Origin: a virus
DNA: 64,000 nucleotides
Virus record (IMG/VR): IMGVR_UViG_3300050821_006672
Span: 1 to 64,000 of that record
Direction: 5' to 3' (one strand)
The position numbers were made by a program, and so were the translations under genes. The first letter of the stretch is position 1, and each line of letters starts with the position of its first letter. The notes beneath the pieces were generated by a model. It was not told the DNA's origin. It did not search any database and was given only the letters and a program-made list of their open reading frames with translations. Positions 56,803 to 64,000 of the stretch are shown here, one piece after another.

Positions 56803-57105
56803 GTGCCGGGGTTTAGCTTACAAGTGGGGTCAGGCGCACGTCGCCTGACCATCCATTGTCGTTATTGCGGGGCGACGTTACCTTGTCCTCCTGAAGAAGC
56901 TGATTTGTGGGTTTGGATGAAAAAGGACGATGTAAAGGAATTCTATCGTTCTCACAGAGAGCATGCTGGCGTCTTTGCGGACAAGCTCGTCGGTGCTGAG
57001 ATTGAGTTCGATGAGGATTTGGTTCCCAAGAAAAAAGAGGACTTACCACCTCTCATGAACTTACTGAGTCCTGAAGGCATGCAAGCTATCGCGGCGAATA
57101 AGTAA
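56803..57105 (+). CDS. Small protein with a CxxC pair
   Basis: 100 residues from GTG 56803, with HCRYCGATLPCP, a likely half zinc-knuckle, and a Glu/Lys-rich C-terminal half. Its stop shares a base with the next start (TAATG). Function unknown; possibly virion assembly. Confidence 0.55.
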   Translation: MPGFSLQVGSGARRLTIHCRYCGATLPCPPEEADLWVWMKKDDVKEFYRSHREHAGVFADKLVGAEIEFDEDLVPKKKEDLPPLMNLLSPEGMQAIAANK

Positions 57106-59186
57106 TGTTTGTTTTATCATCAACTCGCCAGATACCGCAAGATCATCCTCTGCCGCGGATGTTTGCTGGGGTGCAGGGGCCTAATGTCGCTCCGCCCCCA
57201 CAGATTGGCTCGATTGTCCTTAAACAGGAATATCCAGAGCGTCTGAGCTCAACATTTGCGAGTGGTGTAGCTCCGGTGCCGGCAGTTGTGTTGATGAACG
57301 GCATATTTGTTGATGCCGAACAGCCTACTTTGTATACTTCAATACTCAATACTTTAGTAGTAAGCTCTGTAGTACTATCACCAGTAGGAAAGTTGTTTAC
57401 ATCTCAGGAGCAACCTTTCCATCCGCTTCCACGCTTTAATCCAGCCGTTATCCCCGGCAATGTCGCAGCAATACCTCAGATAGGTCGGTTGGTAACAGTA
57501 CAAGAACTGCCTGCTCAGCCTCCATCTATATTGGCGGTCGGTCCTCCCGCCCTACCTTCCTCTGTGTCCCCGGTTGGGGGAATACTTGTACGAGAGGCAG
57601 AAGTCGCTCCTCGACCCGTTCTGAGATTTGTGTTCGGCGTATTTCTGACGACGCCAACTCCACTAGTTACATCTCCTTTACTAGTAAAACAAGAACAGCC
57701 GATTCAGCCCACATCGTCGTTAGCGGCTAGTGGTTCGTTCGTTGCTCCGGCAATAATTCCGCCGGTATCTACTCTAGTATTGACATTGCAAGAGCGACCC
57801 ATTCAATCCCCGTCGTTCGTTGCTCCAGGAAGATTCTTGGGCGCGGCTGCTATTACGTTGCCTAGTGTACTGCCAATTCTGGTTAAGCAAGAATTTCAAG
57901 ATCATCCAATTCCTAAGATATTTAGCGGTCTGCCCCCAGTACCAGCCTCAGTCCTGATGAATGGCGTATTCGTTGATGCCGAGCAGCCTACTTTGTATAC
58001 TCCAATAACTAATGCTGGAGTTCAAACGCCGGTTATTGCGACTTCTCTCAGTCCCGGTTTCGTTTTTGGTAAAGCAGAGGTTCCAACCTACTCGCAACTT
58101 GCGTTGGTGTTTGGTGTTCAGGGCCCAGATGTAGCACTTATTCCCTCTCCGCTGATTTCTGTCCAGGAACAACCACCCCGCTCTTATTCGAACTTGGTAT
58201 CTAGCACTATATTCTTACCTCCGATTACCCTACCACCGTTCCGCGCCCCTATTCTAACTGCGCAAGAGGGACCTTTCCATCCCGCACCTCAGATGCGAGC
58301 TAGCATTCAGGGGCCTAATGTCGCCGCTCCCCCGCAGATCGGTGAAATACTGATAACTCAGGAGCAACCTTGGCATCCGTTGCCTTCGTTGCGAGCTATT
58401 CTGCCGCCCCCCATAGTCCCTGTAATAGGAACGCCAGAGACTAGGGTTATAGTAGTAAAACAAGAATTGCCGTCCCACCCTTACCCGCAAATGAAAGCGA
58501 GTATTCAAGGGCCGAATGTGGCCCAGCTGCCCTTGGTCGGCAGGATACAGATTACACAGGAATTGCCGTTCCATCCCGGTTCAATATTTACGTCTGCGGT
58601 AATTCCTGGCAACGTCGCCGCGCTTCCGCAGGTAGGGCGCTTGGTTACGGTGCAAGAGCTTCCTGACCATCCGAAACCGTCTCTGCGAGCGCCCGCGCCG
58701 CCTTCGGTCGCTCTATTGCCTCAAGTAGGGGCAATAGTCACAACGCAGGAAATACCGTTCCATCCGTCCTCCAAGATAAGTCCTGCTCTTATCCCGGGTA
58801 ATGTTGCTGCGCTGCCCCAGGTAGGTCGGTTGGTAACAGTGCAGGAGTTACCATTCCACCCCAACTCGCAGTTCAACCCAAGCGTATTCCCGCCGCCGCC
58901 TCCGGTATCGCCCGTCGGACGTACGATCGGTTCACAAGAGCAGCCATACCATCCGGGTCCGAGGTCTTGGTCTTATCCGCCGACTTCAGTTCCCTTTACT
59001 GGAACCGGCGGTCAGTTGATGCCAGTGCAAGAATACCCGTACCATCCACCTTCAATGTTGTTCTTTACGGGATACGATCCCGAGTTCGCATCTCCCGGTC
59101 CTAACTTTGCGCGGCTGCTATTCAACACTAAGATTCGCGTTCGTACCCTCGTCAATAAGACCCCGCGCACGATTAGGTACAACTGA
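57105..59186 (+). CDS. Structural protein made of 21 QExPxHP repeats
   Basis: 693 residues, almost entirely a degenerate tandem repeat of about 30-35 residues with core xxQExPxHPxP (e.g. TVQELPFHPNS, TSQEQPFHPLP, ITQEQPWHPLP, GSQEQPYHPGP) linked by Pro/Val/Gly-rich stretches such as IPGNVAALPQVGRL. I count about 21 units. No known repeat family is recognised; it is presumably an extended virion fibre or linker. A short non-repeat C-terminus (TKIRVRTLVNKTPRTI) could be the attachment end. Confidence 0.75.
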   Translation: MFVLSSTRQIPQDHPLPRMFAGVQGPNVAPPPQIGSIVLKQEYPERLSSTFASGVAPVPAVVLMNGIFVDAEQPTLYTSILNTLVVSSVVLSPVGKLFTSQEQPFHPLPRFNPAVIPGNVAAIPQIGRLVTVQELPAQPPSILAVGPPALPSSVSPVGGILVREAEVAPRPVLRFVFGVFLTTPTPLVTSPLLVKQEQPIQPTSSLAASGSFVAPAIIPPVSTLVLTLQERPIQSPSFVAPGRFLGAAAITLPSVLPILVKQEFQDHPIPKIFSGLPPVPASVLMNGVFVDAEQPTLYTPITNAGVQTPVIATSLSPGFVFGKAEVPTYSQLALVFGVQGPDVALIPSPLISVQEQPPRSYSNLVSSTIFLPPITLPPFRAPILTAQEGPFHPAPQMRASIQGPNVAAPPQIGEILITQEQPWHPLPSLRAILPPPIVPVIGTPETRVIVVKQELPSHPYPQMKASIQGPNVAQLPLVGRIQITQELPFHPGSIFTSAVIPGNVAALPQVGRLVTVQELPDHPKPSLRAPAPPSVALLPQVGAIVTTQEIPFHPSSKISPALIPGNVAALPQVGRLVTVQELPFHPNSQFNPSVFPPPPPVSPVGRTIGSQEQPYHPGPRSWSYPPTSVPFTGTGGQLMPVQEYPYHPPSMLFFTGYDPEFASPGPNFARLLFNTKIRVRTLVNKTPRTIRYN

Positions 59187-59497
59187 TGTACTGCGGTCAG
59201 GATTGGGACCCGATCGACGCCAACGAGACGGATGTGTTCTCGATGGATTTTCGTAACGACGTTAATCCCGGTGAGGGCATAGTCTCGGCGAGCTGGTCCA
59301 TTGGTGTCAGCTACGGTAACGATCCCGTGCCTGCTATGCGCCTAGTAGGTAATCCCGGTGTATTAGGTACGATCACGTCCCAAACGCTGACTACGGCACA
59401 GTCTGGCGTCATTTACTGGTTGGCTGCACTTATAGTTACGACTACGGGCCGCAAGCTTGAGTTGTGGGGGCATGTTCCCTGCGTTATTCCGATGTGA
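59186..59497 (+). CDS. Small beta-rich virion protein
   Basis: 103 residues, beginning MYCGQDWDPIDANETDVFSM, with a VSASWSIGVSYGNDP strand region of the type seen in phage fibre or head-decoration beta domains. TGATG-coupled to the repeat protein. Probably assembles with it. Confidence 0.55.
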   Translation: MYCGQDWDPIDANETDVFSMDFRNDVNPGEGIVSASWSIGVSYGNDPVPAMRLVGNPGVLGTITSQTLTTAQSGVIYWLAALIVTTTGRKLELWGHVPCVIPM

Positions 59498-59507
59498 GGT
59501 GAGACAT

Positions 59508-59807
59508 ATGGAAGCCCTAATGCCAAAGATGCGGCCCAATCAGAAATTGATCGAGGCGCTTAAGACGATGCTTGCGAAAGCGCAGTTGGGTGAGATTACT
59601 GACGGCGTTTTGCTTGGAAAAGGCTATGCCGATCCTGGCGGCCAGGAACCTTGGTTTCATCATTTTTCTATTGAGCGCGACGAGGACGTTGTGACGTTCG
59701 TTGGTGAATTGGATATATTCAAGGATGTGATGAAAGCGAATGTTCACAATACTCGCAATCGCGCTGCTGGCGTCGGCCGTATCAAGTCGATTGGTGGTTT
59801 GTCATGA
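59508..59807 (+). CDS. Small alpha/beta protein of unknown function
   Basis: 99 residues from ATG 59508 (GAGGTGAG upstream). An N-terminal helix with QKLIEALKTMLAKAQLG is followed by a strand-rich half (WFHHFSIERDEDVVTFVGEL). No family recognised. Lies between virion genes. Confidence 0.55.
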   Translation: MEALMPKMRPNQKLIEALKTMLAKAQLGEITDGVLLGKGYADPGGQEPWFHHFSIERDEDVVTFVGELDIFKDVMKANVHNTRNRAAGVGRIKSIGGLS

Positions 59808-60004
59808 ACGAACCCGAGGAATATCTGCTTCAGTTCTTTGCTTACAGCCATCTTAAGCCTGAACTACAAGAGTTCAGCAAGCCATTTGGGGAACTTGCAA
59901 GCTCGCTTGTTGTAATGCTCCCCCGCAATCCCGAGCGAACGACAGCGCTTCGCAAGCTGCTAGAGGCCAAGGACTGCGCAGTTCGGGCTAAATTGTATAA
60001 GTAA
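59804..60004 (+). CDS. Small conserved-type phage protein with a KDCAVRA motif
   Basis: 66 residues: HLKPELQEFSKPFGELA helix, then PRNPERTTALRKLLEAKDCAVRAK. This compact two-helix pattern recurs in many phage genomes beside prohead protease or portal genes; function not established to my knowledge. ATGA-coupled on the left and TAATG-coupled on the right. Confidence 0.6.
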   Translation: MNEPEEYLLQFFAYSHLKPELQEFSKPFGELASSLVVMLPRNPERTTALRKLLEAKDCAVRAKLYK

Positions 60005-63000
60005 TGCAACCTGCTTTAAGTACCCTCCCCAACTCTGGTCTTCCACTTGCTAGGAAGCCTGTGGAAGACCAGCTTGTTCGCGCGGCGGGACTTATGGTCG
60101 TAACGCCGAACGGCGAGGCGCTATTTCTGCGATATGCGCCCGACCACGATCACAGCGGCGAGTGGGCTTGGCCGGCAGGAGGGCTAGAAGGCGATGAGGA
60201 AGCACGTGACGCAGCGGTCCGGGAAACCCGTGAAGAAACCGGGTGGATACCAAATGAAGAAATCAAGGAAGTCGATAGCTCTCAAGACGAGATCGATTTT
60301 ACGACGTTTGCGACAACTACAGGCAACCAGTTCATCCCTGAATTGAGCAGCGAACACGATAGCTGGTGCTGGGCGCCTCTTACTAACCCTCCTGAGCCTT
60401 TGCACCCCGGCGTAAAGCAGCTGTTGGCTAACGATCAGGCGCCTATTGCTCATCCCGCCGCTGCAAACATTGCCTCGCGCTCCGAACTTAATTCTATTGG
60501 ACCACCTTCTAAGCAGCCCAAAGAGACGCGCGCCATCAACGTCGCTTACGCGCATGGCGGGACTACTGGGCCCGAAGCTAAGCAGTCGTCTCAGGCAAAT
60601 CGCTACATAGACTCCGGTGGCTTGACGGAACACGACCGCGAGCGAACAGGAAAGAGCAAAGCCGTGTTGGGGAAAGATGCAGTGAAGAAGGAAGCGAGCA
60701 AGGGCCGTTTCTTTGATAGTGCGAGCGATGCTGGCGTTATTAACTACAAAGGCTATGAGATTCGTGCCGTACCTGGTGGCGATTTTCGTGTCTACAAAAA
60801 CGGACGCGAAAAAAAGAATATGTACAGCCTTTCATTAGCTGATGCTAAGCAAGGCATTGATTTTGTTGCTGGCGTCGAGAACGTAGAGCGAGAAGAGGGG
60901 CCGCTTCAACGAAACAAACTTAGCAGAGACGCCGAATACGTCGAAAAGCCTCATATTGGCCGCCTTCCGCCTCGCGAAGCTGAGCGATTGTCGCGGGATG
61001 CGGCTGAGGATGCCTCACAGCAAGTCGAGGCTTACAAGAAAGCTTTGCATGAGGGGAAAATTACTCGAAAGGAATTCGACGGTTTTATGGAAGCTCTCGG
61101 CGAGAAAAATCTGAGTGAGCAGCACAAGGAAGCTTTCAAGAATCGTCCTGCCAAAGACGCTGAGGACTACCGCTCTGAGCGAGGTTTTGTCGCTAAGCTT
61201 ACCGACGAAAAGGGCAGCACAATTGAAACCTCGCCGCTAATGATTTCGCGTAATAGTGCGCAGCGATGGCTCGACGAAAAGGCAGCAAAGTTGAAGCGCC
61301 TCGGCCGCGCGGTGCAAGGTACTATCCGCGAAAGTTTTATGGACCCTGCTTACATTAATGCCGACTCGATTGCCTTCGATGAAGGTTCTGTCCGCACTAC
61401 CGACCCAGACGGCCGCCTTCACGTCTCGACTACCAACATCTCCAAAGCAGTAGTCAATCCTTACAAGGGCAGTGAAATACCGGATTATGAGAAGCTCGGC
61501 TTAGAGCCCGACAAAATTTATCACCTGTATCGCGATCCGGACGAGTTAGCGAAAGCGGCCCCGACGTTCAATAATCTCCCCCTGCTCAAGCAGCATGTCC
61601 CTATTACTGCGGACACCCACAAGCCTGAGCTTGTATTAGGCTCGACGGGGACAGACGCTTCTTTCGAACATCCTTTCCTTAAGAATAGCCTGGTTCTGTG
61701 GAGTAAGGACGGTATTGACGATGTTACGTCCAATAAGAAAAAAGAACTGTCGTCGGCATATCGTTACATAGCAGATATGACGCCTGGTACTTGGGAAGAC
61801 CCAGAGACCGGCGAGCAGAAACCCTTTGATGGAATAATGAGGAATATCGTGGGCAATCACGTCGCCCTCGTAAAGGAGGGTCGTGCGGGTCACGACGTAG
61901 TTGTAGGAGACAGTGCAGCCGGATTGGTGGCCGGACGTAAACGAAAGAGGCGGGTCATGAGCACTATGACAAAAACGGCCGCCAATACGGTACTCGTTCT
62001 GAGTTCGTACATTCGGCCCAAACTGGCCCAGGATCAGAAGGTGAATCTGCTTCCTGTGGTTGAGGGCCTGACGGCCAAAAACTTTGATGAGCGTCGTTCC
62101 GGTATTATCCGCGAGGTCCGGAAATTGACGAAAGGAAAGCTCGCGAACGACGCTTCGATTGGTGAGATCGCAGAAGTACTCGATTTGCTCGAAGCCCACC
62201 CCGATACTGGCGAGGACGCGCCTGTTACGGATGTACAGGAGGCAATGATGTCAGAAATGACGGATGTGCCTGGCGCCTCTAACGTTAGTGGTCAGGGCAG
62301 TCCAGGCGGCGACCGGCGCGCGCGTGATACTCGTCGTGCTCGCGATACTTACGATCGTAAAGCACGGGATCGGAAAGCGCGAGATGCTTTCCCCCCTCCA
62401 CAGGACCGGGAAGATGATCGCGATCAGGAAGGCGAAGATCGTCGCGCGCGCGATGCTGATCCTACTGCCGCAGTCGAGTCCTTCTTGAAGGACAAGGTTA
62501 GCGGCTCCGATCTCCAGCACGTCTGCAATCTCATGCGCGGGGGCGCTACTCAAGACGATACGCTTTCGGATGGGGGTGACACTGAGCCCCATGCCGAGGG
62601 CGAAGAGGTTCTCGAGGAGCTAGGCGCTTCGCATGGTGCAGAGGACAATCCCGATGATGTACCGGATCGCAGCGATATTGATCGCTCTCGCGAATGGCAC
62701 GTCGGCGAGGGCGAGGAACCTGGTGCTGGTCATTCCGGCAAGACGGTTCAGGACCGCAACGCTTACGACAAACGCGGCGCGAAGGATCGCCGCGCAAAGG
62801 ATCGCAAACGGGCTCACGACGAGCCGCCTCCGTTCAAGGGAATGCCGAAAGTGGGTGAAGGTCCCGATAAGCGAGCCATGGATACCGCAGTAAAGATTGC
62901 GGTCGAACAGGCTACCAACAATCAGCGCGAAATCCGCAAGGCCGAGCGCGATGTGCGTCCGTGGGTTGGTGAGCTCGCGATGGACGAGGCCAAGTGCCCC

Positions 63001-63207
63001 GAAGATGTCTACGCCGCTGCTCTCAAGGCGCGTAACATCAAGATCGATGGAGTTCATCCGTCGGCTTACTCTGTCATCCTCAAAAACCTTCCGCTGCCGG
63101 GTCAGGGCGCAACTCGTAGTTCGTCGCCGCGTGTGGCTATGGATGCCGCAACTCGTGCTTCGTTCAACGATCGCTTCCCGAACGTTGGCCGGATTGGCCT
63201 GTTGTAA
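60004..63207 (+). CDS. NUDIX hydrolase, DUF2213 prohead protease and scaffold in one protein
   Basis: 1067 residues. The NUDIX domain (about 25-150) has an intact box, with GGLEGDEEARDAAVRETREE running from residue 59 and TGW completing it. Two linker regions with SRDA-type motifs follow (LSRDAEY, LSRDAAED, PAKDAED). Next comes a DUF2213-like prohead protease (FDEGSVRTTD, GLEPDKIYHLYRD, VGNHVALVKEGR), then a highly charged Arg/Asp scaffold tail (RRARDTRRARD, KARDRKARD). The protease would cleave the scaffold and perhaps its own linkers during head maturation. The fused NUDIX is unusual. Confidence 0.82.
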   Translation: MQPALSTLPNSGLPLARKPVEDQLVRAAGLMVVTPNGEALFLRYAPDHDHSGEWAWPAGGLEGDEEARDAAVRETREETGWIPNEEIKEVDSSQDEIDFTTFATTTGNQFIPELSSEHDSWCWAPLTNPPEPLHPGVKQLLANDQAPIAHPAAANIASRSELNSIGPPSKQPKETRAINVAYAHGGTTGPEAKQSSQANRYIDSGGLTEHDRERTGKSKAVLGKDAVKKEASKGRFFDSASDAGVINYKGYEIRAVPGGDFRVYKNGREKKNMYSLSLADAKQGIDFVAGVENVEREEGPLQRNKLSRDAEYVEKPHIGRLPPREAERLSRDAAEDASQQVEAYKKALHEGKITRKEFDGFMEALGEKNLSEQHKEAFKNRPAKDAEDYRSERGFVAKLTDEKGSTIETSPLMISRNSAQRWLDEKAAKLKRLGRAVQGTIRESFMDPAYINADSIAFDEGSVRTTDPDGRLHVSTTNISKAVVNPYKGSEIPDYEKLGLEPDKIYHLYRDPDELAKAAPTFNNLPLLKQHVPITADTHKPELVLGSTGTDASFEHPFLKNSLVLWSKDGIDDVTSNKKKELSSAYRYIADMTPGTWEDPETGEQKPFDGIMRNIVGNHVALVKEGRAGHDVVVGDSAAGLVAGRKRKRRVMSTMTKTAANTVLVLSSYIRPKLAQDQKVNLLPVVEGLTAKNFDERRSGIIREVRKLTKGKLANDASIGEIAEVLDLLEAHPDTGEDAPVTDVQEAMMSEMTDVPGASNVSGQGSPGGDRRARDTRRARDTYDRKARDRKARDAFPPPQDREDDRDQEGEDRRARDADPTAAVESFLKDKVSGSDLQHVCNLMRGGATQDDTLSDGGDTEPHAEGEEVLEELGASHGAEDNPDDVPDRSDIDRSREWHVGEGEEPGAGHSGKTVQDRNAYDKRGAKDRRAKDRKRAHDEPPPFKGMPKVGEGPDKRAMDTAVKIAVEQATNNQREIRKAERDVRPWVGELAMDEAKCPEDVYAAALKARNIKIDGVHPSAYSVILKNLPLPGQGATRSSSPRVAMDAATRASFNDRFPNVGRIGLL

Positions 63208-63221
63208 AGGAGGGCCAAACC

Positions 63222-64000
63222 ATGCCTGATTTCCCCAACCAAGTTAACACTGTTCCGGCTCCGGCCGTAGAGGGCGACTTTGCCGACACCAATCCGCGGT
63301 TCACGGCTGCGGCTGGTCCTGGCGGACTGGTCGCGGGTCCTAGTGGCGTTACCATCGGTCGTTTCTGCTGGTTCTTCGGTAGCACTTTCGACCCCGATCA
63401 AACGCCTCAGCAGGTCACGAACACTTTGCAAGGTGTTCAGCCGTTTGGTGGTACCAATGCGACGGCTCAGACTAACGTCGTGGGTCTCGTGGGACGCGCT
63501 CAGCAGGGCCTGATCACTACCTACCTGACGGCCTCGGGAATGCTCATTCCTGCTGGCTTCCCGGTCACGGTGTTCAGCGGTGGCGATTTCTTCGTTAAGA
63601 ATACTGGCACGGGTGCGGCTATCCTTGGAATGAAGGCTTACGCCAACTTCTCCAATGGTGCCGTTACGTTCGCTGCGACGGGTTCTCCCACAACCGGCTC
63701 TTGCACCGGCTCTATCGGCCCGCAGACGGTCTCGTTCACGGGCTCGATCGCCGGTAACGTGCTGACGGTCTCAGCCGTTTCGTCGGGCACGCTCGTCGCA
63801 GGCGCCGTCCTTTCCGGCGGCACAGGTATCGTAACGAACACTACGATCGTCTCGCAGATTTCGGGAACGACGGGAGGTGTTGGAAGCTACGCCGTCAACA
63901 TTCCCGAGCAGACGGTGGCTTCAGCGGGTCTTACAGGCTCCTACGGCCTCCTGACGGTCGCTACGATGACCTCGGGCACCCTTGGGGTAGGCGATACCCT
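63222..64000 (+). CDS. Virion protein with an Ig-like insert (partial)
   Basis: From ATG 63222 (AAAGGAGGG upstream) the frame is open to the window edge, at least 259 residues. A Pro/Ala/Gly-rich N-terminus (PDFPNQVNTVPAPAVEG) and a VGLVGRAQQG segment are followed from residue 172 by an Ig-like module also present in the tailspike. Its place directly after the protease/scaffold suits a head-decoration, cement or capsid-associated protein; the strong ribosome site suggests high expression. Confidence 0.6.
   Translation, partial: MPDFPNQVNTVPAPAVEGDFADTNPRFTAAAGPGGLVAGPSGVTIGRFCWFFGSTFDPDQTPQQVTNTLQGVQPFGGTNATAQTNVVGLVGRAQQGLITTYLTASGMLIPAGFPVTVFSGGDFFVKNTGTGAAILGMKAYANFSNGAVTFAATGSPTTGSCTGSIGPQTVSFTGSIAGNVLTVSAVSSGTLVAGAVLSGGTGIVTNTTIVSQISGTTGGVGSYAVNIPEQTVASAGLTGSYGLLTVATMTSGTLGVGDT

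Noticed and set aside
1-64000. CRISPR arrays and tRNA genes
   Set aside because: No regularly spaced repeats and no tRNA-like cloverleaf with a T-arm were recognised by eye; a tRNAscan run would settle the latter.
1-64000. Temperate lifestyle genes (integrase, repressor)
   Set aside because: No integrase, excisionase or CI-like repressor was seen; the HTH proteins lack the context of a lysogeny module. Genes outside the window could change this.

Overview
The window is most of the genome of a tailed double-stranded DNA phage, probably a siphophage of a Gram-negative host. The evidence is a terminase pair, a portal, a MuF-type head protein, a prohead protease with scaffold, a very large tailspike and a lysis cassette that includes a lipobox lipoprotein. 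No contractile-sheath gene was seen. Genes are tightly packed with ATGA, TGATG and TAATG overlaps. Two long transcription blocks diverge from a non-coding region at 36.36-36.90 kb. The host genus cannot be fixed from the sequence.

Layout. 0-2.7 kb (+): the end of a proline-rich structural gene, a terminator, then a lysis-type cassette (holin-like, papain/C39-like, peptidoglycan-binding, lipoprotein). 2.7-36.4 kb (-): the replication, recombination and nucleotide block. It holds SbcC/SbcD, an SPFH membrane protein, a resolvase-like nuclease, RecA, a gp32-like SSB, a UvsY-like mediator, a clamp loader, a phosphoribosyltransferase, DNA polymerase I with an N-terminal uracil-glycosylase domain, a sliding clamp, DpdA, FolE, QueC, QueD, a sigma-like protein, primase, a MoxR/VWA pair, a run of small proteins, an SNF2-type helicase, DnaB and ThyX. 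36.9-41.0 kb (+): QueF, an amidoligase, a low-molecular-weight phosphatase, QueE and a NusG/RfaH-like factor. 41.0-64 kb (+): a structured leader RNA, a GIY-YIG endonuclease, TerS, TerL, portal, MuF, decoration proteins, tailspike, a 21-repeat protein, a NUDIX-protease-scaffold fusion and the start of another virion protein.

Two systems stand out. First, FolE, QueD, QueE, QueC, QueF and DpdA make a complete route from GTP to preQ1 and its insertion into DNA, so the genome probably carries 7-aminomethyl-7-deazaguanine. An amidoligase encoded between QueF and QueE could decorate that amine further. Second, two inteins, one in the clamp loader and one in the polymerase, each carry a Vsr/DUF559-like homing endonuclease that is not in the intein frame. 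One is nested in another frame of the same strand and the other lies antisense. In both cases the intein frame stays open right through the nested gene.

Other points: a probable late promoter and a roughly 250-nt leader with long stems directly after the NusG/RfaH-like gene; a copy of the TerL N-terminus in front of an inserted SLOG cassette; two small genes that appear frameshifted; and a 37-bp dispersed repeat.
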